Source of the DNA: Parabacteroides sp. TM07-1AC
GTDB lineage: Bacteria > Bacteroidota > Bacteroidia > Bacteroidales > Tannerellaceae
NCBI RefSeq assembly: GCF_003480915.1
Contig: NZ_QUKD01000003.1
Span: 441,098 to 505,097, forward strand
Length of the DNA: 64,000 nt
Direction of reading: 5' to 3'
A program made the translations under genes and the position numbers. The notes beneath the pieces were generated by a model. It ran no database searches. It was given only the letters and a program-made list of their open reading frames with translations, and was not told where the DNA came from. Shown here in pieces: positions 45,034-54,411 of this stretch. Position 1 is the stretch's first letter. Each line of letters starts with the position of its first letter.

Positions 45034-46884
45034 ATGAAAAAAATAATATATGCTATCCTGACAACAATGCTCCTGGCAACAGGTTGTAGCGAATCCTGGT
45101 TAGATCCGGATCCATTGTCTTTCTACTCTCCGGGAAATACCTTGATCGATAAAGAAGGAATGTTGAGTTCCGTTACGGCATGCGACCGTTTACTGCGGGA
45201 AGAGTTCGTAGGACAACATTCTCCCATACTGACCGCTATGATCTTTTCAGAGCAATGCGTTTTGGGAACGACTGATATCTCCGGTCCCGCCCAGAACCTG
45301 AATGAAAAGATCCTGCCGACAGCAAATAATAACTGGGACCAGACAAACCGTATGTACTGGTACTGGACCAACGATTATCTCGGCATACGTTACGCCAATA
45401 CCGTAATAACCCGAATAGACGATGCGACATACGAATCCGAAAGCGAACGAAACAATATCCTGGGTATGGCATTATGGCACAGAGCCTTCCGCTACTACCA
45501 GCTTTGTATGTTATTCAATGATATTCCCGCCATCTTCACAGAGGTGGAAACTCCCGTTACCAACTTATGTTCGGTGGAACGCGATGGTATCCTGAAGAAG
45601 ATCAAATCGGATATGGAATTTGCAGTTCAATGGGTTGCGGAAGATAATAGCAGAGGACGCATCTCCAAAGGAGCCTGCTATCATCTGCTAGCCAAAATCT
45701 GCCTGACCCTCGGAGATTTTGATGAAGCCATAAAAGCAACCAATGCCGTTATCGACGGAGGACGTTACAGTTTAATGACTAATCGTTTCGGCGTTGACGT
45801 TACTGACAACACCAAAAATGTACTTTGGGATTTGCACCGCCCGCTGAATAAAAACAGCACGGAAAACAAAGAAGTCCTACTGGCAACACTGGACCGATAT
45901 GAATACCAGACAGCAAAATCATCCCAAAAGACACTGGCTATGCGTAACTTTCTCCCGTTTTGGGCCAACACGACCAATCGTATCCAAACTCCCGACGGCA
46001 AACCGGGTATGTCCGACAAACGCCTGAAAGAGCCGGAACTGGATTATAATGGTATTTACGGACGAGGCATCGGACGTTGCCGCCTGACATGGTACAGCTC
46101 CAATGCCGTCTGGGACGACAGCAACGACCTGCGCCATACCCCCGGAAACTGGATGAAAATGACAGATCTTGTCTATAACAATCCGGACCTGAAAGGTACA
46201 CCGTACTACCATCAGCCAATACGCTTGTGGAGCGACGACGGACAATTATTATGTATCGACACCTTGAGGAACTGGGGAGAATGGGCACATTATAAACTCT
46301 ACATCGAAGAACCCGATGCCGCCACAGCAGCCCAGTACAACGGCGGCTATTCGGATATGTATGTCATGCGCCTGGCAGAGACTTATTTATTGCGTGCCGA
46401 AGCCTACCTCTGGAAAGACGATCCGGCTTCAGCAGCGCGTGACATCAATATCGTTCGTGCCCGTGCCGGTGCAGCACCGCTAAATCCGGGAGAAGTAAAT
46501 ATGGAAACCTTACTGGACGAACGCACACGTGAACTTTTATATGAGGAAAACAGGAAAATAGAACTGACCCGTATTGCACTGTTGTATGCAAGAACCGGCA
46601 AATCAGATTACAAAGGTCGGAGCTATAGTATGTCTACATTGTCACAAAATAACTATTTTTACGACCGGATCATGGACAGAGGTAATTTCTACAATAAAGG
46701 AGTGAAGGCACTGAACGGCGCTGAATTTAAAATGAGCCCTTATCATATCTGGTGGCCGGTACCACAGAATGATATCGACGGAAACTCATCCGGACGTATC
46801 AACCAGAATCCCGGATATACAGGTGCCGAACTAAACATAACTCCATTGGCAGAAGTTCCCGAATCCGGTTTATCTACCATGTAA
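45034..46884 (+). CDS. SusD/RagB-family glycan-binding lipoprotein
   Basis: 616 aa with lipobox LLATGCSES (Cys18). The SusD TPR-like helices and the C-terminal SusD region are recognisable (YVMRLAETYLLRAEAYLW, NIVRARAGAAPLN, DERTRELLYEENRKIELTR). It caps the SusC barrel at the cell surface and binds the target glycan. Confidence 0.95.
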   Translation: MKKIIYAILTTMLLATGCSESWLDPDPLSFYSPGNTLIDKEGMLSSVTACDRLLREEFVGQHSPILTAMIFSEQCVLGTTDISGPAQNLNEKILPTANNNWDQTNRMYWYWTNDYLGIRYANTVITRIDDATYESESERNNILGMALWHRAFRYYQLCMLFNDIPAIFTEVETPVTNLCSVERDGILKKIKSDMEFAVQWVAEDNSRGRISKGACYHLLAKICLTLGDFDEAIKATNAVIDGGRYSLMTNRFGVDVTDNTKNVLWDLHRPLNKNSTENKEVLLATLDRYEYQTAKSSQKTLAMRNFLPFWANTTNRIQTPDGKPGMSDKRLKEPELDYNGIYGRGIGRCRLTWYSSNAVWDDSNDLRHTPGNWMKMTDLVYNNPDLKGTPYYHQPIRLWSDDGQLLCIDTLRNWGEWAHYKLYIEEPDAATAAQYNGGYSDMYVMRLAETYLLRAEAYLWKDDPASAARDINIVRARAGAAPLNPGEVNMETLLDERTRELLYEENRKIELTRIALLYARTGKSDYKGRSYSMSTLSQNNYFYDRIMDRGNFYNKGVKALNGAEFKMSPYHIWWPVPQNDIDGNSSGRINQNPGYTGAELNITPLAEVPESGLSTM

Positions 46885-46911
46885 ACACATGACTAACAAA
46901 TAAATATAAAT

Positions 46912-48492
46912 ATGAAAAATACATTCATTAAGTCTATACGCAGCTTGAAGACCATAGGTATACTCTTCCTGGCATTCTTCCTGCTATGTCCGTCTGTTTA
47001 TTCATCGCCTTTGGCGATGAATAAACATGATTTTGCCATCAAAGGATTTCACATCGACCTCCGTTGCGAGGTAATGACAATGCCCGCCCTCAAGAACTTC
47101 GCGAAGGAACTGGCTGAATTCGGAATCAATACGATCATTATGGAATGGGAAGGTTCTTATCCTTATGATAAGCATGCCACCATCTCCAACAAATATGCCT
47201 ATTCCCGCGAAGAGGTCCGGTCATTCGTCTCTTATTGTTCAACGCTCGGCATCGACGTCATTCCCTTACAGAACTGCTTCGGACATGCCGAATACATTCT
47301 CCGCCACGACCGGTATGCTCATTTGAAAGAGGACAGGAAAGAAGTTTCCCAGGTTTGTCCCATGAAGATAGACGAATGCAAAGAAGTATTCACGGAAGTC
47401 TTCAAAGAAATGGCAGAGCTGCATCCCTCCCGTTATTTCCATATCGGAGGAGATGAGACTTATCTACTGGGCAGTTGTAAAGCCTGTGCAGAGAAAGTCC
47501 GGAAAGAAGGTAAATCGAAATTATTCGTCGATTACGTGAAAGCCATGTGCGAGATCGTTGAATCGATGGGTAAGCAACCCGTCTTATGGGCGGATATTAT
47601 CCTGAAATATCCGGAAGCATTGCATGAATTGCCTAAAGACATCATCTATGTGGACTGGAATTATGGATGGGATCGCGACCATTTCGGAAATATGGATAAC
47701 CTGTTCAATGCCGGAGTCACCTTTTGGGGAGCACCTTCCATACGCAGCCACCCCGACAACATCTATCTGACCCAGTGGGAAAAGCATTTCAATAACCAAA
47801 AGACATTCATTCCTTACGCCCGTAAAGCCGGTTATCAGGGAGTGGTTATGACATCCTGGTCCACATCGGGCACTTACGGATTCAGCTACGACACCAATTG
47901 GGAAGTCATCGGGATGTTTCCTGTCAGATATGTATATCCGCTTTCGGGCTTCCGCATATTAGTTGCCGCCTATGGAGAGTCTCTCAAAAATGAAGAACCG
48001 ATCGACCCGCAAGCCTTCGTCGTGAAATATGGACAGGAACGTTTTGGCTTCACTCCGGAAGAAAGTAAACGAATGTGGCAGATATTAAAAAGTCCGCAGG
48101 AAACGATCGTCAGAGGAAAAGACCCGAAAGGTACATCCGTGAAAGAGGTAAAAGCAGAAGCCATCGCCCTACAAAAACAACTGGCTTCCCTAAAACCGAA
48201 GAATAACATACCAGAGTTTGAACATCTGCGCTTAATGTTCGACCTGCGCGTACAATACCTGACATTCAAAGAGATAGAAAACAGATACGAATCCAGCCGG
48301 TTTGAACGGAACCAGGCGGAAACATTTATCAAAGAGCTCGAACCTCTTATCATCGAGGCCCGAAAACTGGATAAACGTTTCCTTACCCTGAACAAAGGCT
48401 TTCTCCATGATGAAGAAATTGCCGAGATAAACCGTACACGCAACGATAAACTGAACACGATGTACGAGACGCTGATTAAAATGACCCATTAA
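46912..48492 (+). CDS. GH20-family beta-N-acetylhexosaminidase-like enzyme
   Basis: 526 aa with a signal peptide ending near residue 31. The catalytic Asp-Glu pair of GH20 is present in RYFHIGGDETY (about residues 181-182), within a TIM barrel (GFHIDLRCEVM at strand 1, VLWADIILKYP, then VMTSWSTSG). Only the catalytic domain and a helical tail are seen; the usual N-terminal GH20b domain is missing, so specificity may differ from classical hexosaminidases. It would release terminal GlcNAc or GalNAc for the permease/NagA/NagB route. Confidence 0.85.
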   Translation: MKNTFIKSIRSLKTIGILFLAFFLLCPSVYSSPLAMNKHDFAIKGFHIDLRCEVMTMPALKNFAKELAEFGINTIIMEWEGSYPYDKHATISNKYAYSREEVRSFVSYCSTLGIDVIPLQNCFGHAEYILRHDRYAHLKEDRKEVSQVCPMKIDECKEVFTEVFKEMAELHPSRYFHIGGDETYLLGSCKACAEKVRKEGKSKLFVDYVKAMCEIVESMGKQPVLWADIILKYPEALHELPKDIIYVDWNYGWDRDHFGNMDNLFNAGVTFWGAPSIRSHPDNIYLTQWEKHFNNQKTFIPYARKAGYQGVVMTSWSTSGTYGFSYDTNWEVIGMFPVRYVYPLSGFRILVAAYGESLKNEEPIDPQAFVVKYGQERFGFTPEESKRMWQILKSPQETIVRGKDPKGTSVKEVKAEAIALQKQLASLKPKNNIPEFEHLRLMFDLRVQYLTFKEIENRYESSRFERNQAETFIKELEPLIIEARKLDKRFLTLNKGFLHDEEIAEINRTRNDKLNTMYETLIKMTH

Positions 48493-48502
48493 ATCCTTTC
48501 TT

Positions 48503-49870
48503 ATGGAACCAGAAGAGAAACTGACCAGACGCAACTTTTTATCCGGCGTAGCCACTATCGGTTTAAGTAGTACGCTCGGTTCCGGTCTGCTATTTACCTC
48601 TTGCTCAGAAAAGGGGAAGCAGGTGCCGTTACACCCTGTCGAAGAACTCTATATACCCGAACTACCGGACAAAGCGATCGACGGGAAACCAATCAAGGCA
48701 GCTTTGATCGGATGCGGCGGAAGAGGCATAGGAGCAGCTTTCAACTTTCTCGATGCAGGAAACGACCTGTATATCGTTGCACTGGCCGATCTCTTTCCGG
48801 ATAAACTGGAAGCCGGGAGACAACGGCTGAAGGATGGGAAAAACGTCCGTATCCCGGATGAGATGTGCTTTACCGGTTTCGATGCCTATCGAAAAGTGTG
48901 TGAACTACCGATAGATCTTGTGCTGATCGCATCCCCCAACTGCTTCCATCCCGGGCACATGAAATATGCGATTGAAAAGGGAAAACACGTATTCGTTGAA
49001 AAACCGGCAGCCATCGATCCGGCAGGTTACCGTACGTTCGTAGCCGCGGCAAGACAAGCGGTGAATACAGGTATCAACATCCTGCCCGGTACGCAATACC
49101 ATTTCGACCGGCCGTTTGTCGCCTCTTACCAAAAGGTACAGGAAGGACTTATCGGTTCTATTATATCGGGATACGCCTATTATCATACAGGACGTGACCA
49201 ATATATCGTTCGCCGTCCGGAATGGACCGATATGGAATATATGATCCGCGGACATTTCAACTGGAACTGGGTGAACGGCGACCAAATCAGCAATATGCTG
49301 GTCCACTGGATAGATGTTTTCAACTGGTTCACGCAACTCAAACCGGTTAATGTCATTGCCTATGGTTCCAGGATTCGTAAGAATATAGGCAATGTATACG
49401 ACAATTTCAGCATGCACTTCGAATATGAGAACGGAGTAATGCTGGAAGGAATGGTCCGGAGGATAGACGGCTGTGACAATGGTGCCGGAATCGTCATTCA
49501 AGGGGAAAAAGGCTCGTGGCACAGCAGCGACTTCTCCATCCGTAACAGGAAAGGGGAAACAATCTGGCAATACGATGCAGAAGCAGCCAAGTCGAAATTC
49601 AAAGTACACGACATGTATACGCTTGAACACATCATGCTGGTCGATCATATCCGGAAAGGGACAGTACTGAATATAGCCGAAACGGCTGCCACATCTGCCT
49701 TAACCGCCGTCATGGCACGGGAATCGGCCTATACGGGAAAAAGATACACATGGCAGCAAATCTCATCGTCTCCTCTGAACATGTTACCGGAACAAATGGC
49801 ATTGATCAATGTAGACTTGAAGCAATTCGGCGTAGTTCTCCCCGGTACTGCCTTTATTGCGGATGACTAA
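48503..49870 (+). CDS. Exported Gfo/Idh/MocA-family oxidoreductase 3 (Tat-type, GH109-like alternative)
   Basis: 455 aa. TRRNFLSGVATIG is a twin-arginine signal, followed by a possible lipobox (LLFTSCSEK). The Rossmann motif ALIGCGGRGIGAAFN and HVFVEKPAAIDP (EKP) are intact. The C-terminal half (WNWVNGDQISNMLVHWIDVFN) is similar to the group that contains GH109 alpha-N-acetylgalactosaminidases, so a redox-assisted glycosidase is possible. Last gene of the locus. Confidence 0.82.
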   Translation: MEPEEKLTRRNFLSGVATIGLSSTLGSGLLFTSCSEKGKQVPLHPVEELYIPELPDKAIDGKPIKAALIGCGGRGIGAAFNFLDAGNDLYIVALADLFPDKLEAGRQRLKDGKNVRIPDEMCFTGFDAYRKVCELPIDLVLIASPNCFHPGHMKYAIEKGKHVFVEKPAAIDPAGYRTFVAAARQAVNTGINILPGTQYHFDRPFVASYQKVQEGLIGSIISGYAYYHTGRDQYIVRRPEWTDMEYMIRGHFNWNWVNGDQISNMLVHWIDVFNWFTQLKPVNVIAYGSRIRKNIGNVYDNFSMHFEYENGVMLEGMVRRIDGCDNGAGIVIQGEKGSWHSSDFSIRNRKGETIWQYDAEAAKSKFKVHDMYTLEHIMLVDHIRKGTVLNIAETAATSALTAVMARESAYTGKRYTWQQISSSPLNMLPEQMALINVDLKQFGVVLPGTAFIADD

Positions 49871-49927
49871 CAGGGTATCACGGTATGGAATACCGGACAT
49901 CCTGTTGTCTGGTTGCCGGTGAAAGTT

Positions 49928-49948
49928 GTTGCCGACAGTGTCGGCAAC
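49928..49948. repeat. Perfect dyad after the amino-sugar locus
   Basis: GTTGCCGACA, one base, TGTCGGCAAC. No T-run follows, so it is not a clear terminator; it may be an operator-like site or a processed 3' end. Confidence 0.5.
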
Positions 49949-49979
49949 AGATTACTTGCCTTAAAAAACAAGCAAACAA

Positions 49980-50104
49980 TTAGTGTACCCCAGTCTCCCC
50001 GTCTTTACTCAGCACGATATTCCTTGCTACATACGATTCGTTTCCTGCCGCATCCGTACAATACACCATGAAATGATTTTTGCTTCCGGCATGAATCTGT
50101 AGAT
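49980..50104 (-). pseudogene. Remnant C-terminus of a lost extracellular protein
   Basis: A 41-codon leftward frame reads NHFMVYCTDAAGNESYVARN and ends ...GETGVH before a stop at 49980. The VYCTDAAGNES pattern is the last beta-strand of an Ig/fibronectin-like domain at the end of a secreted enzyme. Upstream is a stop, and there is no start. It is probably a residue of a deleted gene. Confidence 0.45.
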
Positions 50105-50112
50105 GCTAATTA

Positions 50113-50142
50113 TTGCCAATAAATAAGAATATCTTACTTTTG
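50113..50142 (+). promoter_or_regulatory. Promoter of the methyltransferase gene
   Basis: TTG (50113-50115), 19 bp, TACTTTTG (50135-50142): a full -33/-7 match, 22 bp before the ATG. Confidence 0.7.
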
Positions 50143-50164
50143 TGTGACAAATACAAAAAGAGAA

Positions 50165-50956
50165 ATGCAGATCATACCCAAAGCTAATACCTTACGAAAA
50201 AGTGTACTTTTATACCGGGGCATACGTTACCGCCGCGGTTACGGAGTGCACTCGCCTTTCGTCTTCAACCTAATAACAAAGGTGATAGAAGAACGTTGCT
50301 CCTATTATAGCTTTTACGATATAGAACTGATCCGAAAGCAGCTGCTTTTCCGCGACGATAGCATAACCTATCCGGACAGACAACAGAAAGGGAAGCTCCG
50401 TCGCCGTACGATCGGGGAGATTGTGGAACGCGAGGCGATCAAGCCCAAGCACGGTGCCTTGCTTTTCCGCCTGACGAACTATTTCAAGTCGCAAAACATC
50501 CTTCAGCTGGGGCCGTCGATGGGGTTGTCCACCCTCTATCTGACCTCCTATGCCCCCGGATTGAAATGCATCGCCCTTGAAAACATCCCGGAGTTCGCGT
50601 CCATCGCCCGGATCGCCTTCGAAAAGGCGGCACATAACCCGATCGACCTGCGCACGGGAAACTATAAAGAGCTGCTTCCCCGCGCACTCGAAGACATGGG
50701 GAAAGTCGATTTTGTATTTTTTAATACAATCTATGAACAACAGAACAACGTTTGGTTGTTTAATGAATGTACAAAGCATATCCATAACGATACGATCTTT
50801 GTTTTTGAAGGAATCAAGACAAGCCGTAAGATGAGGGAGTTCTGGAAAGAGGTATGCGCCCATCCCGAGGTGACGGTTACGGTCGACCTCTACTCGATGG
50901 GGATCGTCTTCTTTAACAGAAAGCTGCACAAGCGTGACTATATAGTCTACTTCTGA
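50165..50956 (+). CDS. Class I SAM-dependent methyltransferase
   Basis: 263 aa. The SAM-binding motif ILQLGPSMGLSTLYL (about residues 112-126) is followed by ALENIPEF and VDFVFFNTIYEQQ. The N-terminal RYRRGYGVHSPFVF segment is typical of a Bacteroidetes family often annotated as O-methyltransferase. The substrate is unknown. ATG at 50165 is preferred because an upstream GTG lies within the promoter's initial transcribed bases. Confidence 0.75.
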   Translation: MQIIPKANTLRKSVLLYRGIRYRRGYGVHSPFVFNLITKVIEERCSYYSFYDIELIRKQLLFRDDSITYPDRQQKGKLRRRTIGEIVEREAIKPKHGALLFRLTNYFKSQNILQLGPSMGLSTLYLTSYAPGLKCIALENIPEFASIARIAFEKAAHNPIDLRTGNYKELLPRALEDMGKVDFVFFNTIYEQQNNVWLFNECTKHIHNDTIFVFEGIKTSRKMREFWKEVCAHPEVTVTVDLYSMGIVFFNRKLHKRDYIVYF

Positions 50957-51003
50957 CGGTAGAGAACAGATAGATGAGTGTTGATAATTAAAAAAAGAAG
51001 TAT

Positions 51004-51567
51004 ATGAAAAAAAGCCTTATTTATACCGGTGGCGGCGACAAGGGAAAAACATCCCTCGTGGGAGGCCAGCGGGTATCGAAAGCGCACCAGCGCATCGAGA
51101 GTTACGGAACGATCGACGAACTGAATTCATTCATCGGCCTGCTTGTCACGTCACTGGATGACCAGGCGGACATCGATTTCCTCTCTTTTATACAGCATAA
51201 ACTGTTCACCATCGGCTCTTACCTGGCTACCGACCAGGAGACAACCGAACTGAAAATAGAAAGCAAGGTCACTCCCGAAAGCATTGCACACATCGAACGT
51301 GAAATCGACCGGCTGGACAGCGAACTGCCCCCGATGAAAAATTTCATCCTGCCCGGCGGTACCCGTTCCGCTTCGCTGGCACATGTCTGCCGTACCGTCT
51401 GCCGCCGCGCAGAACGTCAGATATACCGCCTCGCCGAAACAAATCCGGTGGAAGAGCCTGTACTTATTTTTGTAAACAGACTCTCTGATTATCTGTTTGT
51501 TTTGGCCCGCAAGGAATGTATAAAGAATAATGGCAAAGAAATTATTTGGGATTATACTTGCAACTAA
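51004..51567 (+). CDS. PduO-type cob(I)alamin adenosyltransferase
   Basis: 187 aa; transfers the adenosyl group of ATP to cob(I)alamin, making coenzyme B12. Signatures: [15 protein letters not shown] at the N-terminus, [14 protein letters not shown], and the C-terminal [11 protein letters not shown] with [12 protein letters not shown]. It probably shares a transcript with the methyltransferase 47 bp upstream. Confidence 0.93.
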   Translation: MKKSLIYTGGGDKGKTSLVGGQRVSKAHQRIESYGTIDELNSFIGLLVTSLDDQADIDFLSFIQHKLFTIGSYLATDQETTELKIESKVTPESIAHIEREIDRLDSELPPMKNFILPGGTRSASLAHVCRTVCRRAERQIYRLAETNPVEEPVLIFVNRLSDYLFVLARKECIKNNGKEIIWDYTCN

Positions 51568-51587
51568 GAAATATTGTTTTATTTTTG
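51558..51587 (+). promoter_or_regulatory. Promoter of the DUF2795 gene
   Basis: TTG (51558-51560), 19 bp, TATTTTTG (51580-51587). The -33 lies in the last codons of the upstream gene. Confidence 0.65.
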
Positions 51588-51634
51588 CGGAAAATTTGAG
51601 AACCTGACTGCCCTCGGGTGGTTGTTAATACTAG

Positions 51635-51862
51635 ATGACTATGTATTGGACATTAGAGTTAGCTTCGAAGCTGGAAGACGCGCCCTGGCCTGCAACCAAG
51701 GATGAATTGATTGACTATGCACAACGTTCTGGTGCGCCGTTAGAAGTAATTGAGAATTTGCAGGAAATGGAAGATGAAGGTGAGATTTACGAATGCATGG
51801 AAGATATCTGGCCTGACTATCCAAGTAAAGAAGACTTCTTCTTCAACGAAGAGGAATATTGA
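51635..51862 (+). CDS. DUF2795 small acidic protein
   Basis: 75 aa, strongly acidic, with the DUF2795 core PATKDELIDYAQRSGAPLEV followed by a Glu/Asp-rich tail (FFFNEEEY). This highly conserved Bacteroidetes protein has no known function. It has its own promoter and a strong terminator, so it is a single-gene unit. Confidence 0.85.
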   Translation: MTMYWTLELASKLEDAPWPATKDELIDYAQRSGAPLEVIENLQEMEDEGEIYECMEDIWPDYPSKEDFFFNEEEY

Positions 51863-51893
51863 TGTGCTTTAACACAAAGTATTGAAATATAGG

Positions 51894-51937
51894 CGAGGTA
51901 GTGGGCTTGCGAAGTCCCCTGCCTCGTTTGTTTTTTT
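51894..51937 (+). terminator. Terminator after the DUF2795 gene
   Basis: CGAGGTAGTGGGC / GTCCCCTGCCTCG stem followed by GTTTGTTTTTTT. Confidence 0.85.
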
Positions 51938-51964
51938 GCGGGAAATACAATTTATGTACTTTTG
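51936..51964 (+). promoter_or_regulatory. Promoter of the T9SS operon
   Basis: TTG (51936-51938), 18 bp, TACTTTTG (51957-51964), 52 bp before the porP-like ATG. Its -33 overlaps the T-run of the preceding terminator. Confidence 0.65.
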
Positions 51965-52015
51965 CCGCGTTATTGTAGGGGTGAAACTTCTTTCACCTTG
52001 TTAGTTATAGTTTAG

Positions 52016-52960
52016 ATGAAGAGAGTCTTCCTGTTTATTATCGCATTGATTACCTGCACGATGAACGTGCGGGCCCAGGACGATGTGCAGTTAAGCCAGT
52101 ACTTCCTGGGGTTGGGATATTACAACCCCGCCTATGCAGGAACGACGGGAGACCTGAACATGCTCGGCCTCTTCCGCCAGCAATGGATCGGCATGCCCCA
52201 TGCGGGTACGTCTTTCTTTGTGATCGCCGATATGCCCCTGAAACTGGGCAGCACCAACCACGGTATCGGACTGGTGGTCAACTCGGAAAGCATCGGATTG
52301 TTCCAGAACACCAAAGTAGCCTTCCAGTATGCCTATAAACAGAAATTATTCGGCGGTACGCTAAGTGTCGGTCTGCAGGGAGGTATTTTCAATAAGAGCT
52401 TCGACGGGACAAAAGTATATATTCCCGAAAGCGACTACCACCAGCAGGAGGACCCCTCCATTCCGCGCACCTCCGTACAGGCAATGGCTCTCGATGTGAA
52501 TGCCGGTATTTACTATACCCACAAGCATTTCTACCTCGGGTTTGCGGCAACCCATATCACCGCCCCGGAAATGCAATTCGAAGAAAATGCTTATACTTTT
52601 CTTTCTACAGGATTAAATTTGACAGGCGGATACAATATTCAGCTCAGGAACCCGTTGTATGAATTACAGCCTTCTGTTTTCTTGAAGACAGACATGCAAA
52701 GCTTCCAGGCGGATATCACCGCACGGATGGTATATAATAAAATGTTTAACGGAGGTCTTTCCTGGCGTATAAACGAGTCGGTAGTAGTATTATTGGGAGC
52801 CACATTCGGTCGATTTCAGGTTGGATATGCTTACGATTTCCCTACCACCGCCATGCTGAAAGGGAGTTCCGGTAGCCACGAGGTGTTGGTGCGCTACCAG
52901 TTGAAGTTGAAGAAGACGAAAACAGGAAAGAACAGACATAAAAGTGTACGTATATTATAG
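52016..52960 (+). CDS. porP: PorP/SprF-family T9SS membrane protein
   Basis: 314 aa. Signal peptide (ending NVRAQ), then the PorP/SprF beta-barrel pattern starting QLSQYFLGLGYYNPAYAGT. It is an outer-membrane protein associated with the type IX secretion machinery and its K-L-M-N core. It is encoded first in the operon, 3 bp before porK. PorP-like proteins are a broad family; position with K-L-M-N supports this being the core copy. Confidence 0.92.
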   Translation: MKRVFLFIIALITCTMNVRAQDDVQLSQYFLGLGYYNPAYAGTTGDLNMLGLFRQQWIGMPHAGTSFFVIADMPLKLGSTNHGIGLVVNSESIGLFQNTKVAFQYAYKQKLFGGTLSVGLQGGIFNKSFDGTKVYIPESDYHQQEDPSIPRTSVQAMALDVNAGIYYTHKHFYLGFAATHITAPEMQFEENAYTFLSTGLNLTGGYNIQLRNPLYELQPSVFLKTDMQSFQADITARMVYNKMFNGGLSWRINESVVVLLGATFGRFQVGYAYDFPTTAMLKGSSGSHEVLVRYQLKLKKTKTGKNRHKSVRIL

Positions 52961-52963
52961 TAT

Positions 52964-54391
52964 ATGAAAAAAGTATTATTAGTACTTATGGCAGTAGCCT
53001 TGCTTACCTCATGTGGTAAATCCCTTTCCGGAGCGGGAGGAGAAGTTACCGGGGTACGGTCAGTGGCTTTTAATGAACCCTCGCCTTATGGCATGGTTCT
53101 GATCAAAAGAGGTTCGTTCGAAATGGGACCGGCAGACAAAGACTCCTTGTGGGGAATCAATCCTGAAACAAAAGGTGTTTCGTTTGACGCTTTCTGGATG
53201 GACGAAACGGAAATAACCAATGCCAAATACCGTCAGTTTGTCTACTGGGTGCGCGACTCTATCATCCGCGAACGCCTGGCTGACCCGGCTTATGGTGGCA
53301 ACGACCTGTTCAAAATCACCGAAGACCGGTATGGCGAACCTGTCACTCCGCATCTGGACTGGAGCCGTCCGATCCCCTGGAAACGGGCGAACGAGGATGA
53401 GCTGCGTGCCATCGAGAGCGTTTACTACGTACACCCGATCACCGGCGAAAAGCGCTTGGACGAAAAGCAGATGGTCTACAAATACGAATGGTATGACTAC
53501 ACCGGTGCCGCTCTCCGCAAGAACCGCCTGGACCCGAGCGAACGCGTCCGCAACACAGATATCCAGGTAAATCCGAATGAGGTGATTACGATCTCGAAGG
53601 ATACTGCCTATATCGACGATGACGGCAATATCATCAACGAAACCCTGACCCGCCCGCTGAGCGGTCCGTGGGATTTCCTTCACACCCGTATCGTAAACAT
53701 TTACCCGGATGAAACCTGCTGGGTGAACGACTTCAATAACGCTTACAACGAGCCATACATGCGTATGTACTTCCAGCACCCGGGATATGACGATTATCCA
53801 GTCGTAGGTGTCTCCTGGGAACAGGCTACCGCCTTCTGCGTATGGCGTACCGATATGTTCAAGCAATCGCTGAACTTCCCTGCCGGACAGGCGATCGAGC
53901 CGTTCCGCCTGCCGACGGAAGGCGAATGGGAATATGCAGCCCGTGCCGGAAAAAACGAGAACAAATACCCGTGGTCGACCGACGAACTGCAGAATGCCAA
54001 AGGTTGCTTCATGGCAAACTTCAAGCCCGGAAAAGGGAATTATACGGAAGACGGCCATCTGATCCCGTCGCGCGTAGGCTCTTTTGCCCCGAACCAGTTC
54101 GGTTTATATGACATGGCAGGTAACGTGGCAGAATGGACTTCTACCATGTACTCCGAATCAGGACCGAGCCAGATGAGCGACATGAACCCGGATCTCCGCT
54201 ACAACGCAGCGAAAGAAGACCCGTATGCGATGAAGAAGAAAGTCGTACGCGGCGGTTCATGGAAAGACGTGGCACAATTCATCCGTTCGGATATGCGCAC
54301 ATTCGAATACCAAAACGAGACCCGTTCATACATCGGCTTCCGTTGCGCACGTACACAGATCGGTTTCTCCCGCTCAAAAGGAAAAAAATAA
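52964..54391 (+). CDS. porK: T9SS ring lipoprotein PorK/GldK
   Basis: 475 aa with lipobox LLTSCGKS (Cys17) and a formylglycine-generating-enzyme-like (SUMF1) domain: GSFEMGPADKDS, then PVVGVSWEQATAFCVW, RLPTEGEWEYAARAG and VVRGGSWKD. With PorN it forms the periplasmic ring of the type IX secretion system. SUMF1 here is structural, not enzymatic. Confidence 0.95.
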   Translation: MKKVLLVLMAVALLTSCGKSLSGAGGEVTGVRSVAFNEPSPYGMVLIKRGSFEMGPADKDSLWGINPETKGVSFDAFWMDETEITNAKYRQFVYWVRDSIIRERLADPAYGGNDLFKITEDRYGEPVTPHLDWSRPIPWKRANEDELRAIESVYYVHPITGEKRLDEKQMVYKYEWYDYTGAALRKNRLDPSERVRNTDIQVNPNEVITISKDTAYIDDDGNIINETLTRPLSGPWDFLHTRIVNIYPDETCWVNDFNNAYNEPYMRMYFQHPGYDDYPVVGVSWEQATAFCVWRTDMFKQSLNFPAGQAIEPFRLPTEGEWEYAARAGKNENKYPWSTDELQNAKGCFMANFKPGKGNYTEDGHLIPSRVGSFAPNQFGLYDMAGNVAEWTSTMYSESGPSQMSDMNPDLRYNAAKEDPYAMKKKVVRGGSWKDVAQFIRSDMRTFEYQNETRSYIGFRCARTQIGFSRSKGKK

Positions 54392-54411
54392 ATTAAGAAA
54401 CATACAACATT

